Assembly: GCF_004379255.2 (NCBI RefSeq)
Contig: NC_056032.1
Span: 30,477,322-30,541,321, forward strand
Source of the DNA: Salvia splendens
Taxonomy: Eukaryota; Streptophyta; Magnoliopsida; Lamiales; Lamiaceae
Direction: 5' to 3'
DNA: 64,000 nucleotides
Position 1 is the first letter of the stretch. Every line of letters begins with the position of its first letter. Made by a program: the position numbers and the translations under genes. The notes beneath the pieces were generated by a model. The model was not told where the DNA came from and ran no database searches. It worked only from the letters and a program-made list of their open reading frames with translations. Below, in pieces: positions 9,979-19,545 of this stretch.

Positions 9979-12343
9979 ATGAAGAACACATCCAAAGCAG
10001 GTAACCCCACCACATCCGCCGATTCCGGTGCGACGGCATTCATGTCAGATTTGGTGCAGAAATACGGAAGTACAGAGGAGGCAATGAAGGCCTTCGCCCT
10101 CTTCACGGCAATGATGGAACAGCACAAACCTTCCGCTGCAATGACTGCAGCACCACCATCGCCGGTGGTTCCGAAAGATTCGACATCCCAACCCGCGATT
10201 GTAAATGCAGAAGCCGAACCGACTACCAGCGCGCCGGTGAGAAACGCAGCGGTAGGTGAGGAACAGGAAGGCGAGGGCGGTCCGGCCGTGGAACTCGTGC
10301 GCATGGCGGTTGGTAATCGGAGTACGGCACAGGTTGTTGAGGGGGAAACCCCTGTTTCTACAGAAGTGGTTGTAGAGGGGGAAACCCCTGTTACTGAAGG
10401 TGTAGTGACTGAGGGGAAAACCCTGGGTTATTTGGTGATTCGGAGGGGGAAACCCCTGTTGTTGATGAAAGAATTGCTGAGGGGGAAACCCCTGAAAAGT
10501 TCATTGGCAGTGAAGCCCTTATTTCTGATCGGTTATTTGCTGAGGGGAAAACCCCTGTTTACATCGAGGGAGGGACCCCTGGTTTGTCTGAAGGGGGAGA
10601 GGCCCCCGTTACTGAGGACGTTTCGGTGCTCAAGGGCAGTGGGCTACAATTGATGGTAGATCTGGTAGAGATTCCGGAAACAGAAGGCGGACAAGGGGAG
10701 CAGATCCCTGGGTCTAGCAAGAAGGAGGACGAAGCAGAGGAGCGCCGCCTGGCAGAGGAACGCAAAAGAAAAGGCAAGCATGCTGCCACCTCCCGGACCA
10801 AGAAGTCCAAGCAGACTACAGCGGGCAAATCTGCTGAGGCTCCACTCACAACCCCTGCTAAAGTTCCCTTCGCCAAGGAACGAGTTGGCCCTACTCTGGA
10901 TAGTGAGTCTAATGAAGAAGAGACGGATGAACAAAAGGAGGAGTTGAATTTTGAGCCAGCAGAAGTCTGGTTGATGAAAGGATTGTTGGAAGCAATAGGG
11001 AAGTTCGAGGATCCAAAGAGGGCGGCAACGTACAACAAGCGGTGTGGTTCTGGTAAGCTAGCAAAATCCGGGAAACGGTACGATCGGGAAAAGTTACGGG
11101 AGATAGACTCCGATGAGGAGCTCCTTCAGTACATCGGTGCAATTGGGTTTGACTGGCTAACATAGTGACGCGGAGGTGCCAACAGCATTGGCCCGGGAGT
11201 TTTTCTCAACTTTCCGCCTGAGAACCACCACCGATCTCGACGCGGATTCGATTACTTTCTGACTTTTTACAGAGGAACATGAAATGAGTATCAGAGAATG
11301 GTCACTCCGGTTGGGGTTGTTTACCCACGCAGAAGACGACGAAGGCATTCGGAATGAGCTCGTAGTGGGACCTCTGAAGTACACTCCTGGGTTCAAACCG
11401 CAGTCTGCTTGGGAATTTGTCACCCATCCTAAAGTGGGGCAATTCAAGACTAGCTACTCGAAAGCCTTCCATATCAACAACCGTATCCTGCGTTTTGCTC
11501 AGACTTTTATAAGCTATAATTTGATGGGGACCTCCAATTCTGCCCTAACTACTGCTGACCTCTATATTACATGGTGCATGGCTAAAGGCGTGCGGGTACA
11601 CCTGGGCTATTGGTTAGCTCAGGCTTGTCACCAGATGGCTGCAAATCCCTCCCGCCACATGTACACATGCCACCTTCTTGGAGCTTACCTTCAGCGAAAC
11701 AATCATGAAGATAGCAAAATCTGCACCGGAGGTAATGTGCGAGCCGCCCGAGATCTTCAGCGTTGATTATATCTTTAACAAGGGCCTGCTCAACATGCAC
11801 GGGAAGGATGTTTGCTTTTATGAGGTCGGCAGAATGGAACCCCAAGTGAAGCCAGAACAGGATGTTGTCGAAACGGTGGCCAATGTAGAGTATGACGAGA
11901 TGAGAAAGGAAATGGGATTGATGCGGAAGGAGCTTGGTGATGTCAAGGACGAGATTAAGGCCCTTAGGGGCAGTTTTACTGAGCTGGCAGGGAGAGCATC
12001 CGCGCAGAATGATCGAATGGCAGAGGCCGTAACGTTGATGATGACGATGACCAAGTGGCTGAAGGAGAACTTTCCCGAGCCCCAGAAGAAATTTCCCGCT
12101 GGACCCAGCAGTGTGTCCAAGCCGCCAGGGCAGGGAAGTTCTTCTCTCCAGCAGCCCCCACCAGCGTCCAAGCCCCTGATAGCTCTGTCTGCATCTATGC
12201 TCGTGTCAGTGAAGAAGCCGGTATCGAAACCAAGTGAAAAGGAAGAGGAGAAGCCGGAGTCGCCGGCCAGGAAGAAAGTGAAGGTGACCCGACCCTATGT
12301 TCCACCCCAGTTTGGCTCCCGAGGGGGCCAAACCCCAAATTGA
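9979..12343 (+). pseudogene. Athila-type env-position ORF (ATHILA ORF-1 family-like)
   Basis: Located after pol and before the 3' LTR, where Athila elements keep their extra ORF. It starts at ATG 9979 (MKNTSK) with a low-complexity Ala/Pro/Thr-rich region, then a repeat region based on EGETPV (10339-10607), a charged Glu/Lys-rich linker, a conserved globular part (11284-11766, with PLKYTPGF and the LYITWCMAKG stretch) and a C-terminal predicted coiled coil (MRKEMGLMRKELGDVKDEIK) with a Pro/Lys-rich tail ending at 12341. At least three frame changes break it (within the repeat near 10420-10445, near 11165-11284 and near 11700-11766). Its molecular role in Athila elements is not established; the envelope label is positional only. 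Confidence 0.78.
10339..10607 (+). repeat. Eight-copy GAGGGGGAAACCCCTGTT-type coding repeat
   Basis: Copies start at about 10339, 10375, 10411, 10443, 10479, 10542, 10566 and 10590; the main period is 36 bp (12 codons). Each encodes EGETPV or a variant. Most copies are also short inverted repeats (AGGGG-GAAA-CCCCT), and the last keeps pairing with different bases (GGGGG...CCCCC). The 32-bp step between copies 3 and 4 marks a frame-changing deletion. Confidence 0.85.
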
Positions 12344-12504
12344 GACCCCCCATGACCAAGTAACTTTTAACATTCAGTTCTTCTTTCTTTTTTTCTTTCC
12401 GTTTTTTTTATGCATTTATATGTTTGTTGTTTTGTGTTTGTGTTTGTGTTGTTTTTTTCAGCATGCCTTTTGATGTAGATATTTGTGTTTGTGTTATGTG
12501 TGTC

Positions 12505-12629
12505 TTCTCCCACTTAGCCCAATCTTTGGTCTAAGTGTGAGAAGTTTGTGTTGCTTTTGGGCATGTTTTGGTTTTTGTTCTGTTGTAATTTCTCCCACTT
12601 AGCCCGTTGCTCGGTCTAAGTGTGAGAAG
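12505..12629 (+). other. Pair of long hairpins in the E1 3' UTR
   Basis: 12505-12544 and 12590-12629 each have a left arm CTCCCACTTAGCCC and a right arm GGTCTAAGTGTGAGAAG with a 7-nt loop that differs (AATCTTT, GTTGCTC). The same pair occurs on the minus strand in element B (60042-60183), at the corresponding place upstream of its 3' LTR. Confidence 0.8.
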
Positions 12630-13743
12630 TTTGATTTGTTTATGCGCATTTGTTGTTCTATATGATGTGCGTTTTGTGTTTTGTTGTGGTCTGTTATTAC
12701 TTCCATGTTTCTCCCCTTCACTGGGATAGCTCGGGGACAAGCTTGAATGAAGTGGGAGGGGGAGGGAGTAGTACAGTTTGTGTTTAATGTCGATAGGAGT
12801 CTTTAGGTCTAGGTTTTTTTGTGTCGCATGAGCTAGTGAATATATAAGGCAAGATTCCCTTAGTGAGAGCAATTGAAGATAGGATGCATGTCAACTTTGA
12901 GGCCTTTTTCCTTAATAAGTTGAATTCGATTTGAATGACGTAAGGACGATGGAGGATGCCTTAGATGACCTAGTTGTGAAGCCCTATCATAAATGTGAGT
13001 TATAAGCCACACAATTAGAGCTAACTTGTATAAAAAGGGGGCCACCACTTGATTGCTTAGGGAGAAGAGTCTGGAAGTATAAGCTGGACGAAGTCCAGGA
13101 AAATGAGGTATAAGCTGGACGAAGTCCAGGAAAGGAGGTAAAAGCTGGACGAAGTCCAGGGGATGAAGAAAATAAAAAATTCGGAGGTATAAGCTGAACG
13201 AATTCCAGGGGAAAAGAAATAAAAGAAAAAAAATGGTAGCAAAAGAAAAATTCCTAAGGGCAGGAAACAATAGTAACCTGACCCGGGAAGTAAAAAGGAG
13301 GACTGTAGGAAAGAGAAACTCTCATAACCCGACGCATCAGTGGTGTACCATTGACTTAAGAGTGATTCGATCCCAACATCCCTAGTGAGGAATGAGCGAT
13401 CGAGTGAATCCAACATTTGGGAAGTCGATAGGCTATCTTGACGAACTGACGAACCGATTAAGTAGAGGAAGGAAAGGGGAGGATTTTGAGACTGTAGACG
13501 AATCGGATAGACCTTAAGCTTGTGGGGACGGCTGCCTAAAAGTTGAAACTAGTTTGTGCCTTTGTGTTTTTCTTTAAGTGTTTATTTTCTTTTTGTGAGT
13601 CTGTAGTATGTATAGGTCTAGGATTTTGTGTTTTGTTTGTGTTTGTAGAGTTGGTCATAGGATAATCATGCGTTGAAATTCGCCTTATTTCTTTTTTCTT
13701 GTCTTTATACTTGAGGACAAGTATGGTTCAAGTGTGAGCAGTT
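12630..13743 (+). other. 3' untranslated region of E1
   Basis: No ORF is supported. It includes four small palindromes (13084-13208), T-rich stretches and a conserved TGAGGACAAGTATGG...AAGTGTGAGCAGTT block (about 13712-13743) immediately before the LTR, where a polypurine tract is expected but a G-run is lacking. Confidence 0.7.
13084..13208 (+). repeat. Four CTGGACGAAGTCCAG hairpin modules
   Basis: Copies at 13084-13098, 13115-13129, 13145-13159 and 13194-13208. The first three are perfect 6-bp stems with a GAA loop; the fourth (CTGAACGAATTCCAG) is partly unpaired. Copies are preceded by GAGGTATAAG or a close variant. E2 has the same module with a compensated stem at 22417-22431. Confidence 0.85.
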
Positions 13744-15220
13744 TGATAAGGCTAATTTCATGCATTGATTAAGGGGTTGAAATTATGCATTTACGGGGTC
13801 TAACACATTTGTTTAAGCCAGGTGTGTAGAAAGTTTCGCCAGGTCCAGGAAGAAAGAAGGACGATTGCATGGTGAAGGTAATCGGCGATAAAAGTGAGCA
13901 ATATGGAGAAAAATGACAAGACGGAGGAAGCAGCGAAGCTGAAGGGAAGAACTGAGATTTCTGCGAAGGCTTCTAGAAGATCCTTCGCGCCTATATAAGA
14001 GCAAGAGCATGCATTCAGAAGGGGACCTTTTTTTGGGGGGGAGACGTTGGGGTTTTTGGCTCTTTTAGCTCACTTACTTCTACACACTTGGGGGGATGTC
14101 CGGGGAGTTGTAGGGGATTTCGGGTTTCACTTTTTGTTAGTTGTTGGGTAACACCGTCCTTGCGTAGGGCGAAGATACAATTTACCGCTTTCATTTCATT
14201 TCTGTTGCTGTGAATTTCACCAAGCTTCGCTGTTCGAAGCTCGGCTCTGTTTTTCTGTCGAATTAACCAGGTTTTATGCAATTTCTGTTTTCTGATATGG
14301 CGATGTTTATTTTGAGTATGAATGATGTTTATTTCTGAGTTCGTCGTCATTTACTCGATTGGGTGCTTTTTGCATTTGCTTGTTGAATTGGAGTAGAATC
14401 GTTGACGATTGTTGTTGATCGGAATAGATTTGCTGAATTGGAGTTTATGGAGTTGATTTTGGTTGAAGTTGGGTTCGGATTGCTTGGATCTGGAGTGGAT
14501 TGAGCATCTGACGTGTGGATCTGAACAAAGTAGTCGTCGTTGGATGCCTCATTTCTGTATTTTTATTTCCTTCTGTCTAGTATATGTAGATCTGTTTAAC
14601 TTCTGGCTAATCGCAAGTTTCCGACGTTCGAACTTTTACATTCTGTTTGAATCTGGAAATCTGCTTTGTTTTTCTTCATGTTCACGTTTGAATCAGGTAA
14701 CGAATGCATATCGTTGTTAGTTAAATTCGTAGTTTGTTATCTGTTGCTTTTCATCCGTACTTGCTGTTTCTGGAAAATGGTCTCCACTGTTTACTCGCTT
14801 TCTGTTTAGCTATATTAGGTAGTCGTTTATTCGGTCAAGGAAGTTAGTTAGATATCTCGTAGTTACAAATATGTTCCAAGCCTGCATGATGTTTACAGTT
14901 TCCTAGGTCTAGTGTTGGATTTAATTCCTGAGTCTAGTAATAGTTCCACCTCAACCCAAGTTTGCGTGGCAGCAGCCATTCACCTTTCCAGAGTCTTCTA
15001 AATGCTTTCTTACGCGTCCATCTTCGTGGGATCCATCCATGTTTCCCTGTACTAATTCATAGTATAACGGGTTGAGGGTTTTGAATGCGGAATTTGTGTG
15101 TCCAACGACTGAGACTTCTGAGATCCTCCGAGTTCCTAGACCTTGTGATCTAGCGGATTCTCTGGTTTGAGAAGCTTGACCTAGCATAAAAGCACACACA
15201 GTATTTCTATCAGCACTTCA
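13744..15220 (+). repeat. 3' LTR of Athila-like element E1
   Basis: Begins TGATAAGGCTAATTTCATGC and ends CAGCACTTCA; 1477 bp. The start matches the E3 LTR at 60347 and, inverted, the solo LTRs at 16945 and 21341. It contains a TATA box (13991-13999) and inverted AAGCTTCGCTGTTCGAAGCTC near 14220. Immediately after it the integrase frame of another element (E2) begins in mid-domain, so E1 is inserted in E2. Confidence 0.88.
13991..13999 (+). promoter_or_regulatory. LTR TATA box (E1)
   Basis: CTATATAAG, 250 bp into the LTR, at the same relative place as CTATAAAAG in the E3 LTR (60594-60602). Confidence 0.6.
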
Positions 15221-15803
15221 GGTTCCAATACATCCTTTTAGCCGTGGACTATGTTTCAAGGTGGGTGGAAGCCATTCCTACCCAAACCAACGATTCAAAA
15301 GTGGTGGTGAAGTTTATTCAAAAGAACATATTTACGCGATTTGGCGCACCACGAGCTATTATAAGTGATGGAGGCTCCCACTTTAAAAATAGGTGGCTAG
15401 AGGCGGTGCTAGCAAGGTATGGAGTGAAGAATAGGGTGACAACTCCTTATCACCCTCAAGCGAATGGTCAAACGGAGCTGGCCAATAGAGAGATCAAGCA
15501 AGTCCTCCAAAAGATCGTCAACCCCAGCCGGAAAGATTGGGCTCTCAAGCTTGATGATGCCTTGTGGGCATATAGAACGGCATACAAGACTCCAATCGGA
15601 ATGTCACCCTACCAATTGGTCATTGGAAAATTATGTCACCTTCTGGTTGAATTGAAGCATTCATCATATTGGGCGGTGAGGCAATTGAACTTGGACTTCG
15701 CCAAGGCCGGCAAGGAGAGGAAGCTTCACCACATCTTACTTGAAGAATTTAGGAATGAAGCTTATGTTAATTCTTCTATATACAAGGAGAGGTTGAAGGC
15801 TTA
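15221..15803 (+). pseudogene. Athila-like integrase core, 5'-interrupted (element E2)
   Basis: The frame starts inside the catalytic core (ILLAVDYVSRWVEA) because E1 is inserted just upstream. Core motifs are present: D in IISDGGSHF and E after PQANGQTE. It runs openly to LKAY at 15803, where a minus-strand solo LTR is inserted with the duplication GCTTA; the sequence resumes at 16946-16951. The first catalytic Asp would lie left of the E1 insertion, outside this window. No stop lies within this stretch. Confidence 0.88.
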
Positions 15804-16945
15804 TGGCAGACTCGGCGAAGTTGCGGTTACTTTGATTCAAGTTATATGGAAGAGATAACTGAACCAGATGGATCAGTTAGCAAATGTCGTTGCCACTTGA
15901 TCAAGGTGATCTCGCTTTCACACGCCACCAATGTAATTTATAAACTCCCAATTTTGCACTACTTTAACAATAAAGTGGCAAGTTCGGGGTCGATCCCACA
16001 GAGAAGCTAGTGTATCAAGTGTGTAAGTAGTGAACAGGGGGTTGACTGCTGCCACGCTTTACTTTTGGGAGTTTTTAACTACTGATTTGGCAGAAAAGTA
16101 ACTAACTACTTGCTCAATGGAACTTTAACTACTAGGTCAAGTAAATCTCAGACTGGAATGAAAATTAAGTACTCAGAACAGTAAACACGATGATGAAAAC
16201 GAAAGCAACTTTGATTAAAACTAAAACTCATAACAGTACAACATGAAATTTAAACTAAGCTAACACTTCGGAACTACGAAAGCAAGTAAACCGAGGAGAT
16301 CCTTGGCGGGAAACTTAAGAATACGCAAACAGATATCAAGAATTCTGCAGCGCTCCTTCAATCGCTCTTTCTAACTAACCATTACTTTATCTAAGCTATC
16401 TAGGGAACTGAACTAGAGAGCTAAACTAAACTAAAGACGAAAAGTAAAGGATTCTCCTCTTAATGTGGTGGCACATCCTCTATTTATAGGCTCGGCACGA
16501 CCTCCAGCTATATAACGATCTTGGCAGGGAATATTCACTCATGCTGAGAGTGAGCGACTCATTGATTGCTACGTGCTCTCCTTCTAGAATAACGACGCTT
16601 TTCAGTAACACATTCGTGACTCAGCTCCGTCCTTGCGTCTCATATATCAGCACGTGTCCCCTTCTAGAACGTTGTCCTTGATAACAGAATGATGCGCACC
16701 ACCAGCTCATAGCCTCATGTGTCCTTCTTCTGAAACAGTGGTCCCCTCCTTGACTGCTTGATTACTCCCCTTGATCAACTCCCCCGATATTTGGTCTTTT
16801 TCTCCTATTGTACTCGCTTGATCAGTTTGGCCTTGTTACCTTGGTCAAGTGGCATTCCTGCATATTTAACACTTGCTTTGCGCGATAAACTAATCAAGTA
16901 GCGTACATTTTACCCTTAAACCGATGCATGAAATGAGCCTTATTA
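15804..16945 (-). repeat. Solo LTR, Athila-like family, TSD GCTTA
   Basis: 1142 bp with perfect GCTTA on both sides (15799-15803, 16946-16950). On the minus strand it begins TAATAAGGCTCATTTCATGC (the canonical TG has become TA) and ends in CTGCCA. It contains a minus-strand CCTATAAATAG TATA box near 16480. With no second LTR or interior, it is best explained as an LTR-LTR recombination product. Confidence 0.88.
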
Positions 16946-16950
16946 GCTTA

Positions 16951-17209
16951 CCACGACAAGATGATAGAGAAGCGTGAGTTCCACCCGGGAGAGGCCGTGT
17001 TGCTCTTCAATCATAAGTTGAGATTCTTCACCGGAAAGCTAAAATCCAAATGGTCGGGCCCCTTCACCATAAAAAATGTAATGAGTAATGGCATAATGGA
17101 GCTCATAGCACCCGATGGGAGCACATTCAAGGCAAATGGTCAAAACATCAAGAGGTTCTTCACTAAGGAGCAACAAGATGAGGTCTTCGTTGTTGCCTTG
17201 ATTAAGTAG
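16951..17209 (+). pseudogene. Athila-like integrase C-terminus (E2)
   Basis: This directly continues the frame of 15221-15803 once the solo LTR and one GCTTA are removed. It encodes the post-core region (REFHPGEAVLLFNHKL ... KLKSKWSGPFTI) and ends in a TAG at 17207-17209. No stop or shift is seen within it, so this integrase end was intact when the LTR landed. Confidence 0.87.
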
Positions 17210-18648
17210 ATAGAGCTTGCAAAGCATCGAGCATACGACGATAAAAAGTTGCGCAAAAGGGGAGTCAACCCCTAGTAGGTAACTTTATTGCTTTTGTGTG
17301 TGGTTTTGTTTTATTGTTTTTGGCTTGTTTTCCTTTTCCTTTGTCCTTATGTGCTTTGTTTAGTGTGTTTCTCCTTAGTTCTTTGTGTTTAATAGGAGTA
17401 GTTCTCTTTTGGGTGTTTGGAGTTGGTATTTTGTTGGGTTTGGTGTTGAATATGGTGCAAGAATTCAAAATCTACAAAGCTGGTGCAATGAGGAGGACAA
17501 AATCGGATAGAAAACGCCCAGAAAAAGCCACCCGGCCTGGTGAATATATAGTTCAAAAACTATACCCGGCCGGGTATGACAGCCACCGCACTCAAGGTCC
17601 AAAAAGTGTGCGTTGTGAATTCCAGCAAGGGGTCTAAAACATTCACCTGGCCGGGTGAATTTCAAGTGCCTTATTTCACCAAGTCGGGTCCGTCGTCGGG
17701 TGCTCTAGATTTACTTAAGGTATGTTTTTTTTCATTCCTTCATCACTTTTATTCCTAGCTGGCAGCTACTCCCTCCCCCAAATTGAATTTTCACCCACAA
17801 TACACCACACCCACTCCAAATTCCACCCACCCATCTCTAATTCTCTCTAGTTTGAAGCGATTTGTCCATTTAATTTGAGCAAACTTGAGGATTTTCGACC
17901 TAGTCACTTTCAAGAGGTGGAAATCGGTTTTGTGTGAAATCTAAGCTTCAAAGGTATGCTCTTCCACTTGAACATCCTCTACTATTGTGAAATATGGTTG
18001 GATTTCTAGAATGTGGAGCTTGAATGTTAGTTATGGCCTAGGGTTTTGAGGAATTTCATGTCTTGCTATGAATGTGCTCAAATTTGATGGGTTTTGTGTA
18101 TGAGGAGCATGATTTTTGGTCTTTTCCATGAATGGAGCATGTTTTCTTGATTATTGTGGCTTTTTGATTGGGATTTTAATTTTTGACATGACCATTCTAC
18201 AATGGGTGGTGATGATTTTGTGTTTTGGTGTTAGCTTGATGTAGGGACTGAGTCTATCTCCCTTTGATGATTGTGTGAGGAATGGGCATAGGGATTGAGT
18301 CTATCTCCCTAATTTGGTTGAGTTGTCTTATTTTGGTTTTAAAAATTGAGTCTATCTTTCTAAAATTCAACTTGTTGTTTGCCCTATATTATTGAAGTAG
18401 ATTAAGTATCATGTTGTATATGGGGGTGAAAGTTGGTGTTGTTGGGTACTTTGGTGAAAATAGTAGGGATCGAGTCTATCTCCCTATTGTTTTGTTTGTA
18501 GTGCGTTTGATTTTAGGAATTGAGTCTATCTTCCTAATGTCTCTTATCTTGCGTGTGATGATTGTAGTTTATACATACCTCTTTGAGTGTGGACTAAAGT
18601 TTGGAGGTGTTGGCTTCTTGTTGTTGTTTATTTCAGGTAAACTTCGAC
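17210..18648 (+). other. Post-pol spacer of E2 with repeated motifs
   Basis: No gene is supported. 17530-17700 carries three or four GC-rich palindrome-like CCCGGCCGGGT/CCTGGCCGGGTG motifs that recur in E2's own LTR (23190-23330). 18242-18537 carries five small hairpins. A pyrimidine-rich TTTATTTCAG acceptor-like site (near 18629-18638) lies just before the next ORF start. Confidence 0.7.
18242..18537 (+). repeat. Five hairpins with common loop GAGTCTATC and covarying stems
   Basis: Cores at 18242-18264, 18289-18311, 18340-18362, 18464-18486 and 18514-18536. The loop is (T/C)(T/C)GAGTCTATC. Stems are TAGGGA/TCCCTT, TAGGGA/TCCCTA, TAAAAA/TTTCTA (extended by three further T-A pairs), TAGGGA/TCCCTA and TAGGAA/TTCCTA (extended by one pair). 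Both strands of the stem change together while the loop stays constant. Confidence 0.9.
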
Positions 18649-19545
18649 ATGGCCAACATCGCCAACCCGAGAACGGTGAACGTGACCTTGAGAGGAAAAG
18701 AAGAGAAGGCAAGGTGGACAGCGCTTGCGCCTTTGGACAGCATGCCCTCCCGGTACCCGACCATCGACCCGATCAACGATATGGGCATCCAAGTGGCTTG
18801 GGAAGGCCTAATGGAAGCGGGCCATCTCACCTACCTCTTTGCCCTCTAGTATGGGTCGTAAAAAGTCCTAACCTTGGAGTTCATTTCCACTCTCCTAGTT
18901 AACTACACAGATAAGGTGTTGGAATCCATTACCTTCCCCCTGGAAAATGTGGAGCATACTCTCACACTGGTAGAATTCAACGTCGTCTTCCAACTACTAG
19001 GCGAAAATGAAGAAGGGTGCATTTATGAGCCCCCAGAATATGACATGGACAATTTTTGGGGCCGGATTACATTGGATGAAGCTACCTCGAGCCAGGGTCC
19101 TACTTACATTCCTCCCCGTGCAAAGATCAATTCCATTTGGAATCCAGTCTTGAGGTACATGACCAAGGCATTGGTCTTCTTTCTGTTCCCTCACAAGGAG
19201 GTTGGTAATATTTCTTCCAAACTACTATTCATACTATGGGGGATGTTGGCTTACAGAAGGATCAACACGGGGTACTTCATGATAAAGCTTTTGGAGAGGC
19301 ACGCAAAGAAGAAGAGTGGTAAGCTCTGTTGTGGAGGACTGATCACCGCCCCCGCCCTAGCGCTCTATTATCAGATCGATGTCGAGGGTCGGGTCTCTGA
19401 TTTGGGGAGCATGTCGATTGATTGAGAGATTCTGAAAATTCGGGCATGGTTACTGTGGACAGAAGGGGCGTTGGGTACTTCGTTCTAGCTATGAAGACGT
19501 TTTTCAGGTTCCCCGCCTCTCAGCTTACTGCAGTTGGAGGGTGGA
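18649..19545 (+). pseudogene. Athila-type env-position ORF, N-terminal part (E2)
   Basis: Starts at ATG 18649 (MANIANPRTV) after an acceptor-like CAG. It is related in organisation to the ORF of E1 and to ATHILA ORF-1 proteins (LNxxWNPVLRYMTKAL-like core, RRINTGYFMIKLL). A stop at about 18847 with a frame change brings in the frame of 18874-19425, and a further shift occurs near 19425. The frame is then interrupted at 19545 by a solo LTR (TSD GTGGA). The remainder is at 21347-21854. Confidence 0.72.

Noticed and set aside
10584..11165. Independent host gene encoding a Lys/Glu-rich protein
   Set aside because: It is one frame of the broken env-position ORF of E1, flanked by the other frames in order.
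17296..17637. 113-codon ORF with hydrophobic start as a membrane protein gene
   Set aside because: T-rich post-pol spacer of E2; the hydrophobic stretch reflects TTG/GTT composition and no homology is recognised.
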